Source of the DNA: Ferruginibacter sp. HRS2-29 | Lineage (GTDB): Bacteria; Bacteroidota; Bacteroidia; Chitinophagales; Chitinophagaceae | Assembly: GCF_024343615.1 (NCBI RefSeq) | Contig: NZ_RJUB01000008.1 | Span: forward strand, 1-64,000 | DNA length: 64,000 bases | Direction: 5' to 3' | Shown here: piece by piece, positions 15,702 to 24,301 of the stretch | How the letters are laid out: every line of letters starts with the position of its first letter | How positions within the stretch are numbered: position 1 is the stretch's first letter | Program-made: the position numbers and the translations under genes | The notes under the pieces: model-generated | The model's input: the letters and a program-made list of their open reading frames with translations, nothing else | The model's database searches: none | Told to the model about the DNA's origin: nothing

Positions 15702-15802
15702 GTTTCCGCTAATTCCTAATTATTCTTTCCTGATATTCTGCATTACCTATTCTATTTTATATCCCTTTAAAAATCTGCGGCATGTATTCAAGAAATCTTA
15801 AG

Positions 15803-16096
15803 CTATATAGTTTTGGTGGTTTTTGGCCACATATCCTTTAGCACTGAGACTGCACTAAGAAGTGCCTTCGTATACTCATAAAAATGCAACATACACTTTC
15901 TTTCCTCAGGAAGATTATTATAAGGTAAATGACTAGAGGTAAGTGCTCCACTAAATAAAAGCCATAATTCTCGTTCCGCCTCTTCATTTGTGTACTCCTC
16001 GAAAAAAGTTCTTACAATTTCCTGTACATCCTCGGGCGAAGCTGACTTTTCTAGGTTATAATAAATTTCTTGAATTTCTGCAGGTAGTGTTGTCAT
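15803..16096 (-). CDS. Hypothetical 97-aa protein, paralogue of the gene at 112
   Basis: 97 aa, acidic and helical, with no membrane segment. The motifs RTFFEEYTNEEAERELWLLF and LLSAVSVL line up with HEFFSCYHCPEAREEVAQLF and FSAAEII of the protein encoded at 112-672, at the same spacing. Family unknown to me. The start at 16096 lies 32 bases after a leader hairpin and ~100 bases after the conserved block, like the first gene. Two members with the same kind of leader in one window suggest a dispersed gene family with common regulation or mobility. Confidence 0.65.
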   Translation of the reverse strand: MTTLPAEIQEIYYNLEKSASPEDVQEIVRTFFEEYTNEEAERELWLLFSGALTSSHLPYNNLPEERKCMLHFYEYTKALLSAVSVLKDMWPKTTKTI

Positions 16097-16127
16097 AATA
16101 TGTTTATTAATAAGTGTACAAATAATT

Positions 16128-16195
16128 AAATAACGCCCTTGTTAAAGTTCCAAAAGCGTTATTTTCCTGTGCTTAGCATTTACCAGATTTCGAAC
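16128..16195 (-). promoter_or_regulatory. Conserved leader block and hairpin, second copy
   Basis: Read on the minus strand, 16195-16162 matches the block at 1-35 (GAAATCTGGTA, TAAGCACAGGAAA), with small changes in between. A 9-bp perfect stem follows: GCGTTATTT (16156-16164) with AAATAACGC (16128-16136). The stem sequence differs from that of the first copy while a hairpin is kept in the same place. GGAACTTTA is also shared, here in the loop (16143-16151). Confidence 0.5.
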
Positions 16196-16620
16196 GAGAG
16201 ATAGTTGTAAACGAAATATGAAAAGTCTGTAAGACTTTGATTATTTTTCTTTTTATTTAATTTGTTATCACAATCTACAGAAAGAATAAATCTAACTTCG
16301 ATATCAAGCAGGAGAAAAACACCAAAAAATTCCGGGATTTTTCCCTTTTTTATTTCTCCGGATTTTCAATACATTGGACAGTTTCGAACGTATGCTTCCC
16401 GGATTCATCCAACCAAATCAAAAAAACCTGATCCCCTTTTATCCAATACTTTTACTGTAATTGTGTGTACTACTCCTATAATTTTACGTAAATTCCCTAT
16501 CCTGATTAACGGGTAATTACACTCTTTATTCATTTTCGTTATAATTTACACGTAAGCAATGCGTTATAGTATCGTACTCTTACTATTAAAAAATACATTA
16601 ATTTCACCCTTTAAATCAAT
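16196..16620. other. AT-rich intergenic region, no clear gene
   Basis: A small hairpin AAAGTC/GACTTT lies near 16223-16239. The rest is AT-rich and probably holds the promoter of the regulator gene at 16621. An open frame starting with TTG at 16262 has neither a start context nor a composition that supports coding. Confidence 0.4.
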
Positions 16621-17295
16621 ATGAAACAAGATTCAGAACCCATACAAGTCATTATAGCAGACGACCATGTACTTTACAGGGCCGGTGTAAAAACCGCCCT
16701 CAGCGCCAAAAAAGACATCCGCGTAATAGCGGAAGCCGATAATGGCATGCACCTCCTCAACCTGGTAAAAACCATCAAACCCGATGTGATACTGCTGGAT
16801 ATCCAGATGCCTATCATGGATGGGGTGACCGCTTTACCGGAAATAAAAAAACTTTGCCCGCAAACCAAGATCATCATGCTCACCATGATGGACGATCATA
16901 GTATGATCACCAAACTTATGGAACTCGGCGCCAACAGCTACCTTTCCAAAACAAGCGATAGCGAGATCATTTACGAAGCCATCAAAACATGCTTCGAACA
17001 GGAATATTATTTTAATTCTCTTACCAATAACGCATTGCTTTCCAACCTGAAACAACGCAATGCAGCTCCTCCGCAACAACTGATGCCCCAGGAAGTACAC
17101 CTGAACGATAAGGAAACTACCATCTTAAGGCTGATGTGCGAAGAAAAAAGCACCAAGGAAATTGCTGATATGGTGGATCTGAGCCCACGTACCGTAGAAG
17201 CTATCCGCGACAAACTCAAAGTAAAGACCGGGGCAAAAAGCACCGCCGGGCTCATCATGTACGCGGTAAAAAATAAGATCATCGAAGAAATGTAA
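16621..17295 (+). CDS. NarL/LuxR-family response regulator (orphan)
   Basis: 224 aa. Receiver domain at ~8-126 with IADDH (D14, D15), phospho-acceptor D60 (ILLDIQMP), T88 and K110. LuxR helix-turn-helix at ~158-220 (LNDKETTILRLMCEEKSTKE, then VDLSPRTVEAIRDKLKVKTGAK). No adjacent kinase. It is the third close paralogue in this region. The base composition is that of the host core, unlike the AT-rich genes just before it. A hairpin terminator follows 22 bases after the stop. Confidence 0.93.
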   Translation: MKQDSEPIQVIIADDHVLYRAGVKTALSAKKDIRVIAEADNGMHLLNLVKTIKPDVILLDIQMPIMDGVTALPEIKKLCPQTKIIMLTMMDDHSMITKLMELGANSYLSKTSDSEIIYEAIKTCFEQEYYFNSLTNNALLSNLKQRNAAPPQQLMPQEVHLNDKETTILRLMCEEKSTKEIADMVDLSPRTVEAIRDKLKVKTGAKSTAGLIMYAVKNKIIEEM

Positions 17296-17316
17296 CCCAC
17301 ATAAGATCATTCATTA

Positions 17317-17346
17317 AAATCTCCATTCTCATGGAGATTTTTTATT
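17317..17346 (+). terminator. Rho-independent terminator
   Basis: AAATCTCCAT (17317-17326), loop TCTC, ATGGAGATTT (17331-17340), then a T-rich tail. It ends the regulator gene; the next gene starts 8 bases later. Confidence 0.87.
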
Positions 17347-17353
17347 TTACACT

Positions 17354-18202
17354 ATGCGTCATTTCATTTTTAACGGTAAATCATTTCCTGAAGGGCAGGC
17401 TGTATTAACCCCCGACAGCCGTGCTGCCCGTTACGGCGACGGCCTCTTCGAAACCATGAAACTGGCAGATGGCAAACTGATCCTCGCCGATGAGCATTTT
17501 TCCCGGCTGTGGAAGGGCATGCAATTATTAAGATTTGAAATCCCCAGGCTCTTCACCCCGGAAAAGATCTCGGGTGAAATATTTCAGCTGGCAAAGAAAA
17601 ATAAGCTGACCAATGCAAGGATACGTATCGCGGTCTTTCGCGGCAACGGTGGCCTGTACGATGCCGAAAATATGCATCCCAATTATACCATCCAGGCATG
17701 GCCGCTCGCCTTCGGAAACGGGCAGCTCAATAACAATGGTTTACAGTTGGGCATTTACCGGGATGCCGCAAAAAGTTGCGATGCATTTGCCAATATCAAA
17801 CACAATAATTATCTCCCCTACTTCATGGGCGCCCTGTTCGCAAAAGAAAATAAATTCAATGATGCGGTGATCCTTAATCAACATGGCCGGGTTTGCGACA
17901 GCACGATCGCGAATATCTTCCTGGTAAAAGATCAAACGGTCTATACGCCATCACTGGCAGAAGGATGCGTGGCCGGTGTATTGCGGAAAGTCCTTTTACA
18001 AACATTGCCTGCAGCTGGTTTTGAAATAATTGAAACAGAAATTTCGATAGAAATGCTGAAAGCCGCCGACGAAATATTTTTATCCAACTCTATCTACAAT
18101 ATCCGATGGGTGGGAGGTTTGGAGGATAATATGTATTCTCATGCATTTATCCTGAAGATAGACGCTGCTTTAAAGCAAACAAATGCCGGTGTTTTCTGTT
18201 AA
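17354..18202 (+). CDS. Class IV aminotransferase, PLP-dependent
   Basis: 282 aa, the length of the BCAT / D-amino-acid aminotransferase / aminodeoxychorismate lyase fold. RYGDGLFETMKLADGK near 27-42 is the family N-terminal motif. The probable PLP lysine is in FANIKHNNYL near 151-160. The cofactor-binding region VCDSTIANIFLVKDQTVYTP and LAEGCVAGVLRKVLL follow. Which reaction it catalyses (branched-chain transamination, PabC or D-amino acid) cannot be decided from sequence alone; the length and the missing extended N-terminus argue against classical BCAT. Cytosolic. The photolyase gene follows after 20 bases. Confidence 0.85.
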   Translation: MRHFIFNGKSFPEGQAVLTPDSRAARYGDGLFETMKLADGKLILADEHFSRLWKGMQLLRFEIPRLFTPEKISGEIFQLAKKNKLTNARIRIAVFRGNGGLYDAENMHPNYTIQAWPLAFGNGQLNNNGLQLGIYRDAAKSCDAFANIKHNNYLPYFMGALFAKENKFNDAVILNQHGRVCDSTIANIFLVKDQTVYTPSLAEGCVAGVLRKVLLQTLPAAGFEIIETEISIEMLKAADEIFLSNSIYNIRWVGGLEDNMYSHAFILKIDAALKQTNAGVFC

Positions 18203-18222
18203 TATCCTGAAACAAAGGTATA

Positions 18223-19539
18223 ATGAAGCAAAAGATCAACATATTCTGGTTCAGGCGGGATCTGCGGTTAACGGATAATGCAGGATTATACCATGCTTTA
18301 AGATCAGGCAAGCCTGTATTGCCCATCTTTATTTTTGATACGGAAATCCTGGAAAAACTGGAAGACAGGAACGACAGGCGGGTGAATTTCATTTATGAAA
18401 CACTGGACGCAATGCAAACGGAACTTGTAGAGCTAGGTTCTACATTGCATATCCTGCATGGCACACCTGAAGACTGTTATGCTACTTTGCTGAAAAAATA
18501 TTCTCTCGGAACGGTTTTTACCAATCACGATTATGAACCGTATGCCACCACAAGAGATAAAAGAATAGCCGCCTTGCTTAAAAAAGAGGGCGTAGATTTT
18601 CAAACATTCAAAGATCAGGTGATACTTGAAAAAGATGAAGTGCTGAAAGACGATGGCACTCCCTACACGGTGTTTACCCCCTACAGCAAAAAATGGAAAA
18701 ATACATTGACTGATTTTCATCTGAAAGCTTATCCTGTAAAAAAATATTATAAAAATTTCCTGCAGATTTCCCCGGTGAAATTTCCTTCATTAAAAAGCAT
18801 CGGCTTTGAAGCTGGTGAAAAAAATTATCCTCCCAAAACCATGCATGAAGAGCTGATAAAAAAATATGCGCAGCAACGCGATTTCCCAGGCATTCATGGA
18901 ACATCTCACCTGGGTATGCACCTGAGGTTCGGCACAATTTCCATCAGGCATCTTGCTACAAGATCACAGGGATTATCGGAAACTTTTCTCAACGAACTCA
19001 TCTGGCGGGAATTTTACCACATGATACTCTGGCATTTTCCGCAGGTGGGAAAAGGCAGATCATTCAAGCCGGCGTATGATGCGATTGAATGGGAAAAAGA
19101 TAACGGCGAATTCGGCAAATGGTGCAACGGCCAGACCGGCTACCCCATCGTGGATGCGGGCATGCGGGAACTCAATGAAACCGGCTTCATGCATAATCGT
19201 GTGCGTATGATAACGGCCTCATTTTTATGCAAACATCTGTTGCTCGACTGGCGCCTCGGCGAAGCATATTTTGCCGCAAAACTCCTGGACTTCGATCTGG
19301 CTGCCAACAACGGGGGCTGGCAATGGGCCAGCAGCAGCGGTTGCGACGCGGCACCCTATTTCCGGATATTCAATCCCACACTGCAGATGAAAAGGTTTGA
19401 CCCGGATTTTACCTACATAAAAAAATGGGTACCGGAGTTCCAGGAATTCGATTATCCAACACCTATCGTCAATCATGAATTTGCCAGGAAACGTTGCCTG
19501 GAAAGGTACGCCCGGGCCTTAAAAAAAGAGGAACAATGA
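18223..19539 (+). CDS. Deoxyribodipyrimidine photolyase / cryptochrome family
   Basis: 438 aa. The N-terminal antenna domain starts INIFWFRRDLRLTDNAGLYH. The FAD domain contains ELIWREFYHMILWHFPQVGK, WCNGQTGYPIVDAGMRELN, MHNRVRMITASFLCKHLLLDW and NNGGWQWASSSGCDAAPYF, the hallmarks of class I CPD photolyases. It uses blue light to split pyrimidine dimers. At 438 residues it is slightly short of the E. coli enzyme. A photosensory role is less likely because there is no C-terminal extension. It seems co-transcribed with the aminotransferase gene, with no functional link I can see. Confidence 0.92.
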   Translation: MKQKINIFWFRRDLRLTDNAGLYHALRSGKPVLPIFIFDTEILEKLEDRNDRRVNFIYETLDAMQTELVELGSTLHILHGTPEDCYATLLKKYSLGTVFTNHDYEPYATTRDKRIAALLKKEGVDFQTFKDQVILEKDEVLKDDGTPYTVFTPYSKKWKNTLTDFHLKAYPVKKYYKNFLQISPVKFPSLKSIGFEAGEKNYPPKTMHEELIKKYAQQRDFPGIHGTSHLGMHLRFGTISIRHLATRSQGLSETFLNELIWREFYHMILWHFPQVGKGRSFKPAYDAIEWEKDNGEFGKWCNGQTGYPIVDAGMRELNETGFMHNRVRMITASFLCKHLLLDWRLGEAYFAAKLLDFDLAANNGGWQWASSSGCDAAPYFRIFNPTLQMKRFDPDFTYIKKWVPEFQEFDYPTPIVNHEFARKRCLERYARALKKEEQ

Positions 19540-19817
19540 CCTTTTCCCGGCCGTTCACCAGGGGTGTACCTTCTGCACCTGCGTAAATTTGCTTACCTGT
19601 TTACTGCCGGATAAAAACTTTCTACAGCTTTTTTTCGCATAACCGGTTCATTCCCACTTTATTCAGGATCCATTGCTGAAATAATTGACGCACCGGAAAA
19701 TTATCGTGCTTTTACGCTTGCAAATATTTTGAGGAAGATATATCTTTATGTAAGACTCAATGTGTATTTTTTACACAATAAAGTTTTCGATCCGCTTTGT
19801 AATTTAAACCTACACAT
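19540..19817. other. Intergenic region upstream of the amylase gene
   Basis: 278 bases with no gene. A short palindrome GTGTATTTTTTACAC lies at 19769-19783, 35 bases before the amylase start, and could be an operator. No clear TAnnTTTG promoter. Confidence 0.35.
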
Positions 19818-22229
19818 ATGAAAACGAAAATTCTATTCGTCTGCTTCGCCTGTCTATTTGCCTGCAGCCAGGTTTTAAAAGCCCAAAACGATGCCATGAT
19901 GCAGGCCTTCTACTGGAACGTACCGGTGAATGAAACCACCAAGAACGGCAGTTGGTACGATACCATCCAAGCCAAGATCCCGGCGATGAAGACTGCGGGT
20001 ATCACTGCCCTCTGGATGCCACCACCCAGCAAAGGAAATTTTGGGATTTCCGATATGGGTTATGGTATTTTTGATCACTACGACCTTGGAAACTATAACC
20101 AGAAAGGCACCACGGAAACACGTTTCGGCTCAAGGTCGGAACTGAACAGCCTGCTAACGACAGCACACTCCGTAACAGGGGGCGTTCCATACATGGATAT
20201 TTATGCCGACATCATTCTCAACCATACTTATAACAATAATACAGACTCCGAGGAAAGCGGCGACAACCCTGCGGTGAAAACTTATGTATTCAACAAAGCT
20301 ATCAGCAGCGGCGTACAACGCGTACCTTATCCCACCAATGAGATCCGCTGGATAATACCTTCTGCGGCCGCGGGCGATTATTATATACAGATCGCCGGTT
20401 ATTTCCTCAACTACGCCGGCGCCGTAGGTGAAAGGGGGTATGATGTATCATTCAAATTCACCAGCAATGCACCTCCATCACCAGGATCGCAAACCTGGGA
20501 ATTTGAACCTAACAACGGCAGCGGCAACTTCAATGTGGCGCTGGACCAAAAGGTTTACAGTGGCCATATGGCCAGCAATACCGATATTGATGAATACAAG
20601 ATCACGCTGCCCGCCGGTCACGACATTGAAATAACGCTTACCGCAAAACGGGAAGGTACCAACTCGCTGGGTGCGTGGGAATGGCAATGGGCGGCACAGA
20701 CAAACGGTTACTACCCCGTAGCTGTTTGGTATGGCTCCTCCAATTTAGCTACCTCTGTGATGAAGGCTTACACCGCTACCAACGTGGATTATGTAACACA
20801 TACCGGCACCGGCGAACCTAATTACACATGGGGCTATACCAACTTTCACCCGGTGGACGCGGCCGATTACCTGGGTGATGGCGGCAGTTCGGAAGGTGGT
20901 TTTGAAGATCAACTGGTGCCAAATACGAAATGGTTTGGCAGCGATTTAAATACATTCGATACTACTGTGCAAGGAAGGCTTAAAAGATGGGGAACATGGC
21001 TCACGAACACGGTAGGTTTCGATGGGTACCGGCTCGATTTCGTGCGTGGTTTCCAGAAAGAGATGGTGTCAACCTGGGTAAACAATCTTCCGCTCAAATC
21101 GGGCAGCCAGCGCTTTATCGTGGCAGAATATTTTACGGGCTATAAATACCGGTTGAAAAACTGGGTGAACGATCTGGCCACACTTGGCTCGGATGTAGAT
21201 GTATTTGATTTCCCTTTAAAAAACACACTTACCGAAATGACGAATGGCACCGGTTCAAGTTTCAATATGGCGTGGCTTAACAACGCCGGCATGGTTCGCG
21301 ACAATACAGGCAACTCCTTGCCAGGCACTTCCGTGGTTACATTCCTGGATAACCATGATACGGGCAAAGAGCACGATAAATGGGTAACGCAGGATTGGAA
21401 ATTAGGGTATGCGTACCTCCTCTTCGGCGAGGGCCGGCCATGCATCTTTTACCCGCATTATTATGGTGTAACCGAGGTGGATAATAATAATAACGCCCTT
21501 ACCGTAACCCCGCCTGCATCTTTAAAAACAGATATCGATAAATTACTAAAAGTAAGAAACACATATCTCGACGGGTCTATGATCGTGCTTACCCAGCAAG
21601 GCAATCCTGTAACGGAGCCGTCGCCAAACGGCACCACTACTTTTGGAGGAGACACTTACAATGTATTTGTTGCCCGCCGCCAGGGCAATGGGACCAAATC
21701 AGGTGCCATCCTGGTGATGAACAATAACAATTCACTCACCCGGGGAATATGGGTGGATAATGATGGTTCGCCTAACGGCACAGCCACCTCAGGTTTTGCG
21801 GATTGGAAAAACCAGACATTGGTAAATCTCCTCAACACTTCCCAAACTGCCACGGTAGCGAGTGATGGCCGTGTTCACCTGTATGCGCCCGCAAGAGGTT
21901 ACGCCATCTGGGTACTACAGTCGGAACAGATAGCACTGCGGCAGGTTCAGCCATCCACCCCGAAATCACTGGACGACAATACTGCCATTACCGTATACCC
22001 GAACCCGTCAAAATCTTTTATTAATATAGGTTTTGAACTGAAAGAAAAACAGGATGTAAAGCTGGATATCTATAATGCGGAAGGAAAATTAGTAAAGACA
22101 CTGATCAACAGTGCCAGGAACGCCGGAAAACATACGGTTGTTTTCAGCAGTCCTGTTAGTGGTGTATATACTTATAGATTTATTTCGCCTGCGAAAAAAG
22201 AAAGCGGGCAATTCATTCTTCAACAATAA
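19818..22229 (+). CDS. Secreted GH13 alpha-amylase with T9SS sorting domain
   Basis: 803 aa. A signal peptide (KILFVCFACLFACSQVLKAQ) is followed directly by the GH13 barrel (MMQAFYWNVPVN, ALWMPPPSKGNFGISDMGYG, YADIILNHTYN). A ~170-residue insertion after the IILNH motif seems to be an extra beta-rich domain. The catalytic nucleophile is the Asp in DGYRLDFVRG, the acid/base the Glu in FIVAEYFTG, and the third Asp is in FLDNHDTGKEH. The last ~75 residues (VYPNPSKSFINIGF to the terminal GQFILQQ) form a type A T9SS C-terminal sorting domain. So it should hydrolyse alpha-1,4-glucans at the cell surface or outside. It stands alone, not in a Sus-like locus. Confidence 0.93.
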   Translation: MKTKILFVCFACLFACSQVLKAQNDAMMQAFYWNVPVNETTKNGSWYDTIQAKIPAMKTAGITALWMPPPSKGNFGISDMGYGIFDHYDLGNYNQKGTTETRFGSRSELNSLLTTAHSVTGGVPYMDIYADIILNHTYNNNTDSEESGDNPAVKTYVFNKAISSGVQRVPYPTNEIRWIIPSAAAGDYYIQIAGYFLNYAGAVGERGYDVSFKFTSNAPPSPGSQTWEFEPNNGSGNFNVALDQKVYSGHMASNTDIDEYKITLPAGHDIEITLTAKREGTNSLGAWEWQWAAQTNGYYPVAVWYGSSNLATSVMKAYTATNVDYVTHTGTGEPNYTWGYTNFHPVDAADYLGDGGSSEGGFEDQLVPNTKWFGSDLNTFDTTVQGRLKRWGTWLTNTVGFDGYRLDFVRGFQKEMVSTWVNNLPLKSGSQRFIVAEYFTGYKYRLKNWVNDLATLGSDVDVFDFPLKNTLTEMTNGTGSSFNMAWLNNAGMVRDNTGNSLPGTSVVTFLDNHDTGKEHDKWVTQDWKLGYAYLLFGEGRPCIFYPHYYGVTEVDNNNNALTVTPPASLKTDIDKLLKVRNTYLDGSMIVLTQQGNPVTEPSPNGTTTFGGDTYNVFVARRQGNGTKSGAILVMNNNNSLTRGIWVDNDGSPNGTATSGFADWKNQTLVNLLNTSQTATVASDGRVHLYAPARGYAIWVLQSEQIALRQVQPSTPKSLDDNTAITVYPNPSKSFINIGFELKEKQDVKLDIYNAEGKLVKTLINSARNAGKHTVVFSSPVSGVYTYRFISPAKKESGQFILQQ

Positions 22230-22230
22230 T

Positions 22231-22278
22231 ATTTGTATAAAAAAACCTTCCCATCCGGGAAGGTTTTTTTATACAAAT
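22231..22278. terminator. 22-bp perfect stem, bidirectional terminator
   Basis: Arms 22231-22252 and 22257-22278 (core AAAAAAACCTTCCC and GGGAAGGTTTTTTT) are perfectly complementary around an ATCC loop. T runs occur on both strands. It lies between the converging amylase and mqnD genes, and the mqnD stop codon falls inside the right arm. Confidence 0.93.
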
Positions 22279-23129
22279 ATGTTATCGGTCACAATCTCCA
22301 CTCCCGGATGAATATTGTGATAAACTTCCATCAATTTGAGCACAGCTTTTTTCCCTTCCCTGCCCAGATCAAGTGAAAATTCATTTACATACAGGTCAAT
22401 ATGTTTACGCATTACATCTTCACTCATCTCTTGCGAATGCAAACGTATGTAATCGTTTAATTCCGGGTATTTTGAAAACGCGAACTCAATACTTTTCCTG
22501 ATCAGGCGATCTATCTTTTGTTGTAACGCAGGATCAATATTCCTGTCGATCACAATGCCACCTAACGGGATAGAATTACCCGTTTCTGTTTCCCAGTAAT
22601 CGCCCAGGTCGGTTATCTTTTCCAATCCTTTATCCTGGTAAGTGAAGCGGTTTTCGTGGATGATCACTCCCAGCCCTTTTCCTTCCAATACAAAATTTTC
22701 AATCTCGTCATATCGAAGAAAAATCTTATTGACAGCTGTTGGATAAGCCAGGGAAAATAATAAATGCGCCGTCGTATTCTCCCCCGGGATGGCTATCAGA
22801 AAGTCTTCCACTTTTTTATTCCTTATTTCATCCTCCTTATTTCTTATTTCATCTTTCTTATTCCTTATTAACAAAGGCCCCACTCCTCTCCCCAAAGCGC
22901 TACCACTATTCAGCAGGTTATACTTTTCTGCTACGAGCGGCAAAACGCCGTAACTCAATTTTGTTACCATGAGTTTCCTTGCGATCGCCCACTGATTAAG
23001 AGTTTGCACATCTTCCAATACCGCAGCAAATTCCAATCCTTCCGTATCGATCTTTTGATTGACCAATGCATCAAAGATAAACGTATCATTCGGGCAGGGA
23101 GAAAACCCGATCTCTATTCTGTTGTTCAT
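22269..23129 (-). CDS. mqnD: 1,4-dihydroxy-6-naphthoate synthase
   Basis: 286 aa. It acts in the futalosine pathway of menaquinone synthesis, converting the cyclic futalosine derivative into dihydroxynaphthoate. The N-terminus IEIGFSPCPNDTFIFDALV and the later TKLSYGVLPLVAEKY and GRGVGPLLI are typical of MqnD, a periplasmic-binding-protein-like fold used in the cytosol. Residues ~93-109 carry a 7-residue repeat (IRNKKDE, IRNKEDE, IRNKK) encoded by a 21-bp tandem repeat; it replaces a short surface loop and probably does not harm function. mqnB is upstream, only 2 bases away. Confidence 0.93.
   Translation of the reverse strand: MNNRIEIGFSPCPNDTFIFDALVNQKIDTEGLEFAAVLEDVQTLNQWAIARKLMVTKLSYGVLPLVAEKYNLLNSGSALGRGVGPLLIRNKKDEIRNKEDEIRNKKVEDFLIAIPGENTTAHLLFSLAYPTAVNKIFLRYDEIENFVLEGKGLGVIIHENRFTYQDKGLEKITDLGDYWETETGNSIPLGGIVIDRNIDPALQQKIDRLIRKSIEFAFSKYPELNDYIRLHSQEMSEDVMRKHIDLYVNEFSLDLGREGKKAVLKLMEVYHNIHPGVEIVTDNIFV
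22816..22872. repeat. 21-bp tandem repeat inside mqnD
   Basis: Units at 22816-22836 and 22837-22857 and a partial third at 22858-22872 (TTATTCCTTATTTCATC core). Each encodes seven residues, so copy-number change would keep the frame. Confidence 0.85.
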
Positions 23130-23131
23130 TA

Positions 23132-23767
23132 TTATTCATTTAAAAGGCTGTTCACCATTGTTGACAATACCGCATTCAAATTAACCACAGCATCCCTGAT
23201 CTTCCATTTTGCTTTGTCCCGCTCACCCACCACATTGCTGATGCTGCGCAATTGAAGAAAAGGAATATTTTCCTGCAGGCACACAAAATGAAGAGCCGCC
23301 CCTTCCATGCTTTCTATATCGGGTGAAAATTTATACAGGAATGTTTCTGCCTGGAAAGCTTCATCGCTCACTTTATTGACCGTTATGCCCGTGACTTTCT
23401 GAAGCGGAAGCTTTTCAAAAAACTCAAAATCATTGTTCAACCATCCATTTTTATACGGGAATTCGTCAGGAAGCGCAAAACCCAGGTCAAACAATGTCTT
23501 AAATGATTTTTTTTCTTCGATGCCGAGGTCCGCGAAGGTATCTTTACGCACCATTACCACGCTGGCCAGTTCGTAGGCAACGGGCGAAAAAACGCCTGCA
23601 ATACCCGCCTGTATCACAAGATCGTATTGCTTTTCCTGTATTTTTTTTAACAGGTTATAGATCGTAGCAGGAACGCCCACTCCCGTAGTAAGTATATCTA
23701 CCGGCAGGCCGGCTTCAATGAACGGCGTTATTTCCATTTCCGTAGCCGCGATGACCAATATTTGCAT
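23132..23767 (-). CDS. mqnB: Futalosine hydrolase
   Basis: 211 aa. It removes hypoxanthine from futalosine, the step before the cyclic intermediates used by MqnD. The protein belongs to the nucleoside phosphorylase / MTA-SAH nucleosidase fold: ILVIAATEMEITPF at the start, a glycine-rich LTTGVGVPAT, VIQAGIAGVFS, and the catalytic-site motif SPDIESMEGAALHFVC with the ribose-binding Glu/Met-Glu. It is first in the mqnB-mqnD operon and divergent from the pterin synthase genes. Together the two genes show that menaquinone is made by the futalosine route. Confidence 0.9.
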   Translation of the reverse strand: MQILVIAATEMEITPFIEAGLPVDILTTGVGVPATIYNLLKKIQEKQYDLVIQAGIAGVFSPVAYELASVVMVRKDTFADLGIEEKKSFKTLFDLGFALPDEFPYKNGWLNNDFEFFEKLPLQKVTGITVNKVSDEAFQAETFLYKFSPDIESMEGAALHFVCLQENIPFLQLRSISNVVGERDKAKWKIRDAVVNLNAVLSTMVNSLLNE

Positions 23768-23812
23768 CCCACAAATTTCGTTGTTTGAAGGTACATTTAA
23801 GCCAATACGGGT

Positions 23813-23820
23813 TAACTTTG
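23813..23820 (+). promoter_or_regulatory. Promoter -7 element TAACTTTG
   Basis: An exact match to TAnnTTTG, 21 bases before the ATG at 23842. It supports that start instead of one further upstream. Confidence 0.5.
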
Positions 23821-23841
23821 CAAAATATTATACAACAGGCA

Positions 23842-24252
23842 ATGGTATACATCACCAGGATAGAACATTTCAACGCAGCCCACAAACTCTACAATCCCAA
23901 GTGGAGCAAGGAAAAGAACGAGGAAATTTTTGGCAAATGTGCCAACGAAAAATGGCATGGGCACAACTTCGAACTATACGTTACGATCAAAGGAATTCCG
24001 GATATCGAAACCGGTTTCGTATATGATGCAAAAAAACTCAGTGCTATCATCAAGGAGCACGTGACGGAAAAACTGGATCATAAGAATTTAAACCTTGATG
24101 TAGATTTCATGGAGGGAAAACTTTGTTCCATCGAAAACCTGGTGATCGGCATCTGGAACCAGCTGGTACCACACATTCCCCCATCGATACAGTTACATTG
24201 TTTGAAATTGTACGAAACCCCAAGGATCTATGTTGAATATTTCGGGGAATAA
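23842..24252 (+). CDS. 6-pyruvoyl-tetrahydropterin synthase / QueD family, copy 1
   Basis: 136 aa from MVYITRIEHF; an in-frame ATG 57 bases earlier lies upstream of the putative promoter and is not used. Zinc ligands H14, H39 and H41 (FNAAHKLY and WHGH), Cys33 (GKCANEK), the LDHKNLN catalytic motif and the YETPR glutamate are all present. The family converts dihydroneopterin triphosphate to 6-carboxy- or 6-pyruvoyl-tetrahydropterin, for queuosine or biopterin. A second copy follows after 49 bases, and then folE, which makes the substrate. Which of the two copies is QueD is not clear. Confidence 0.9.
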   Translation: MVYITRIEHFNAAHKLYNPKWSKEKNEEIFGKCANEKWHGHNFELYVTIKGIPDIETGFVYDAKKLSAIIKEHVTEKLDHKNLNLDVDFMEGKLCSIENLVIGIWNQLVPHIPPSIQLHCLKLYETPRIYVEYFGE

Positions 24253-24301
24253 TGATCAAACATTTACGGAATAAAATTGTTATCATCTTACAATTGGCAC
24301 T

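Noticed and set aside
16262..16516. 84-codon plus frame before the third response regulator
   Set aside because: TTG start without A-rich leader, unstructured composition and no neighbour link; likely chance in an AT-rich spacer.
22816..22872. Frameshift in mqnD
   Set aside because: The repeat is 21 bp per unit and the frame is open throughout, so it is an in-frame loop expansion.
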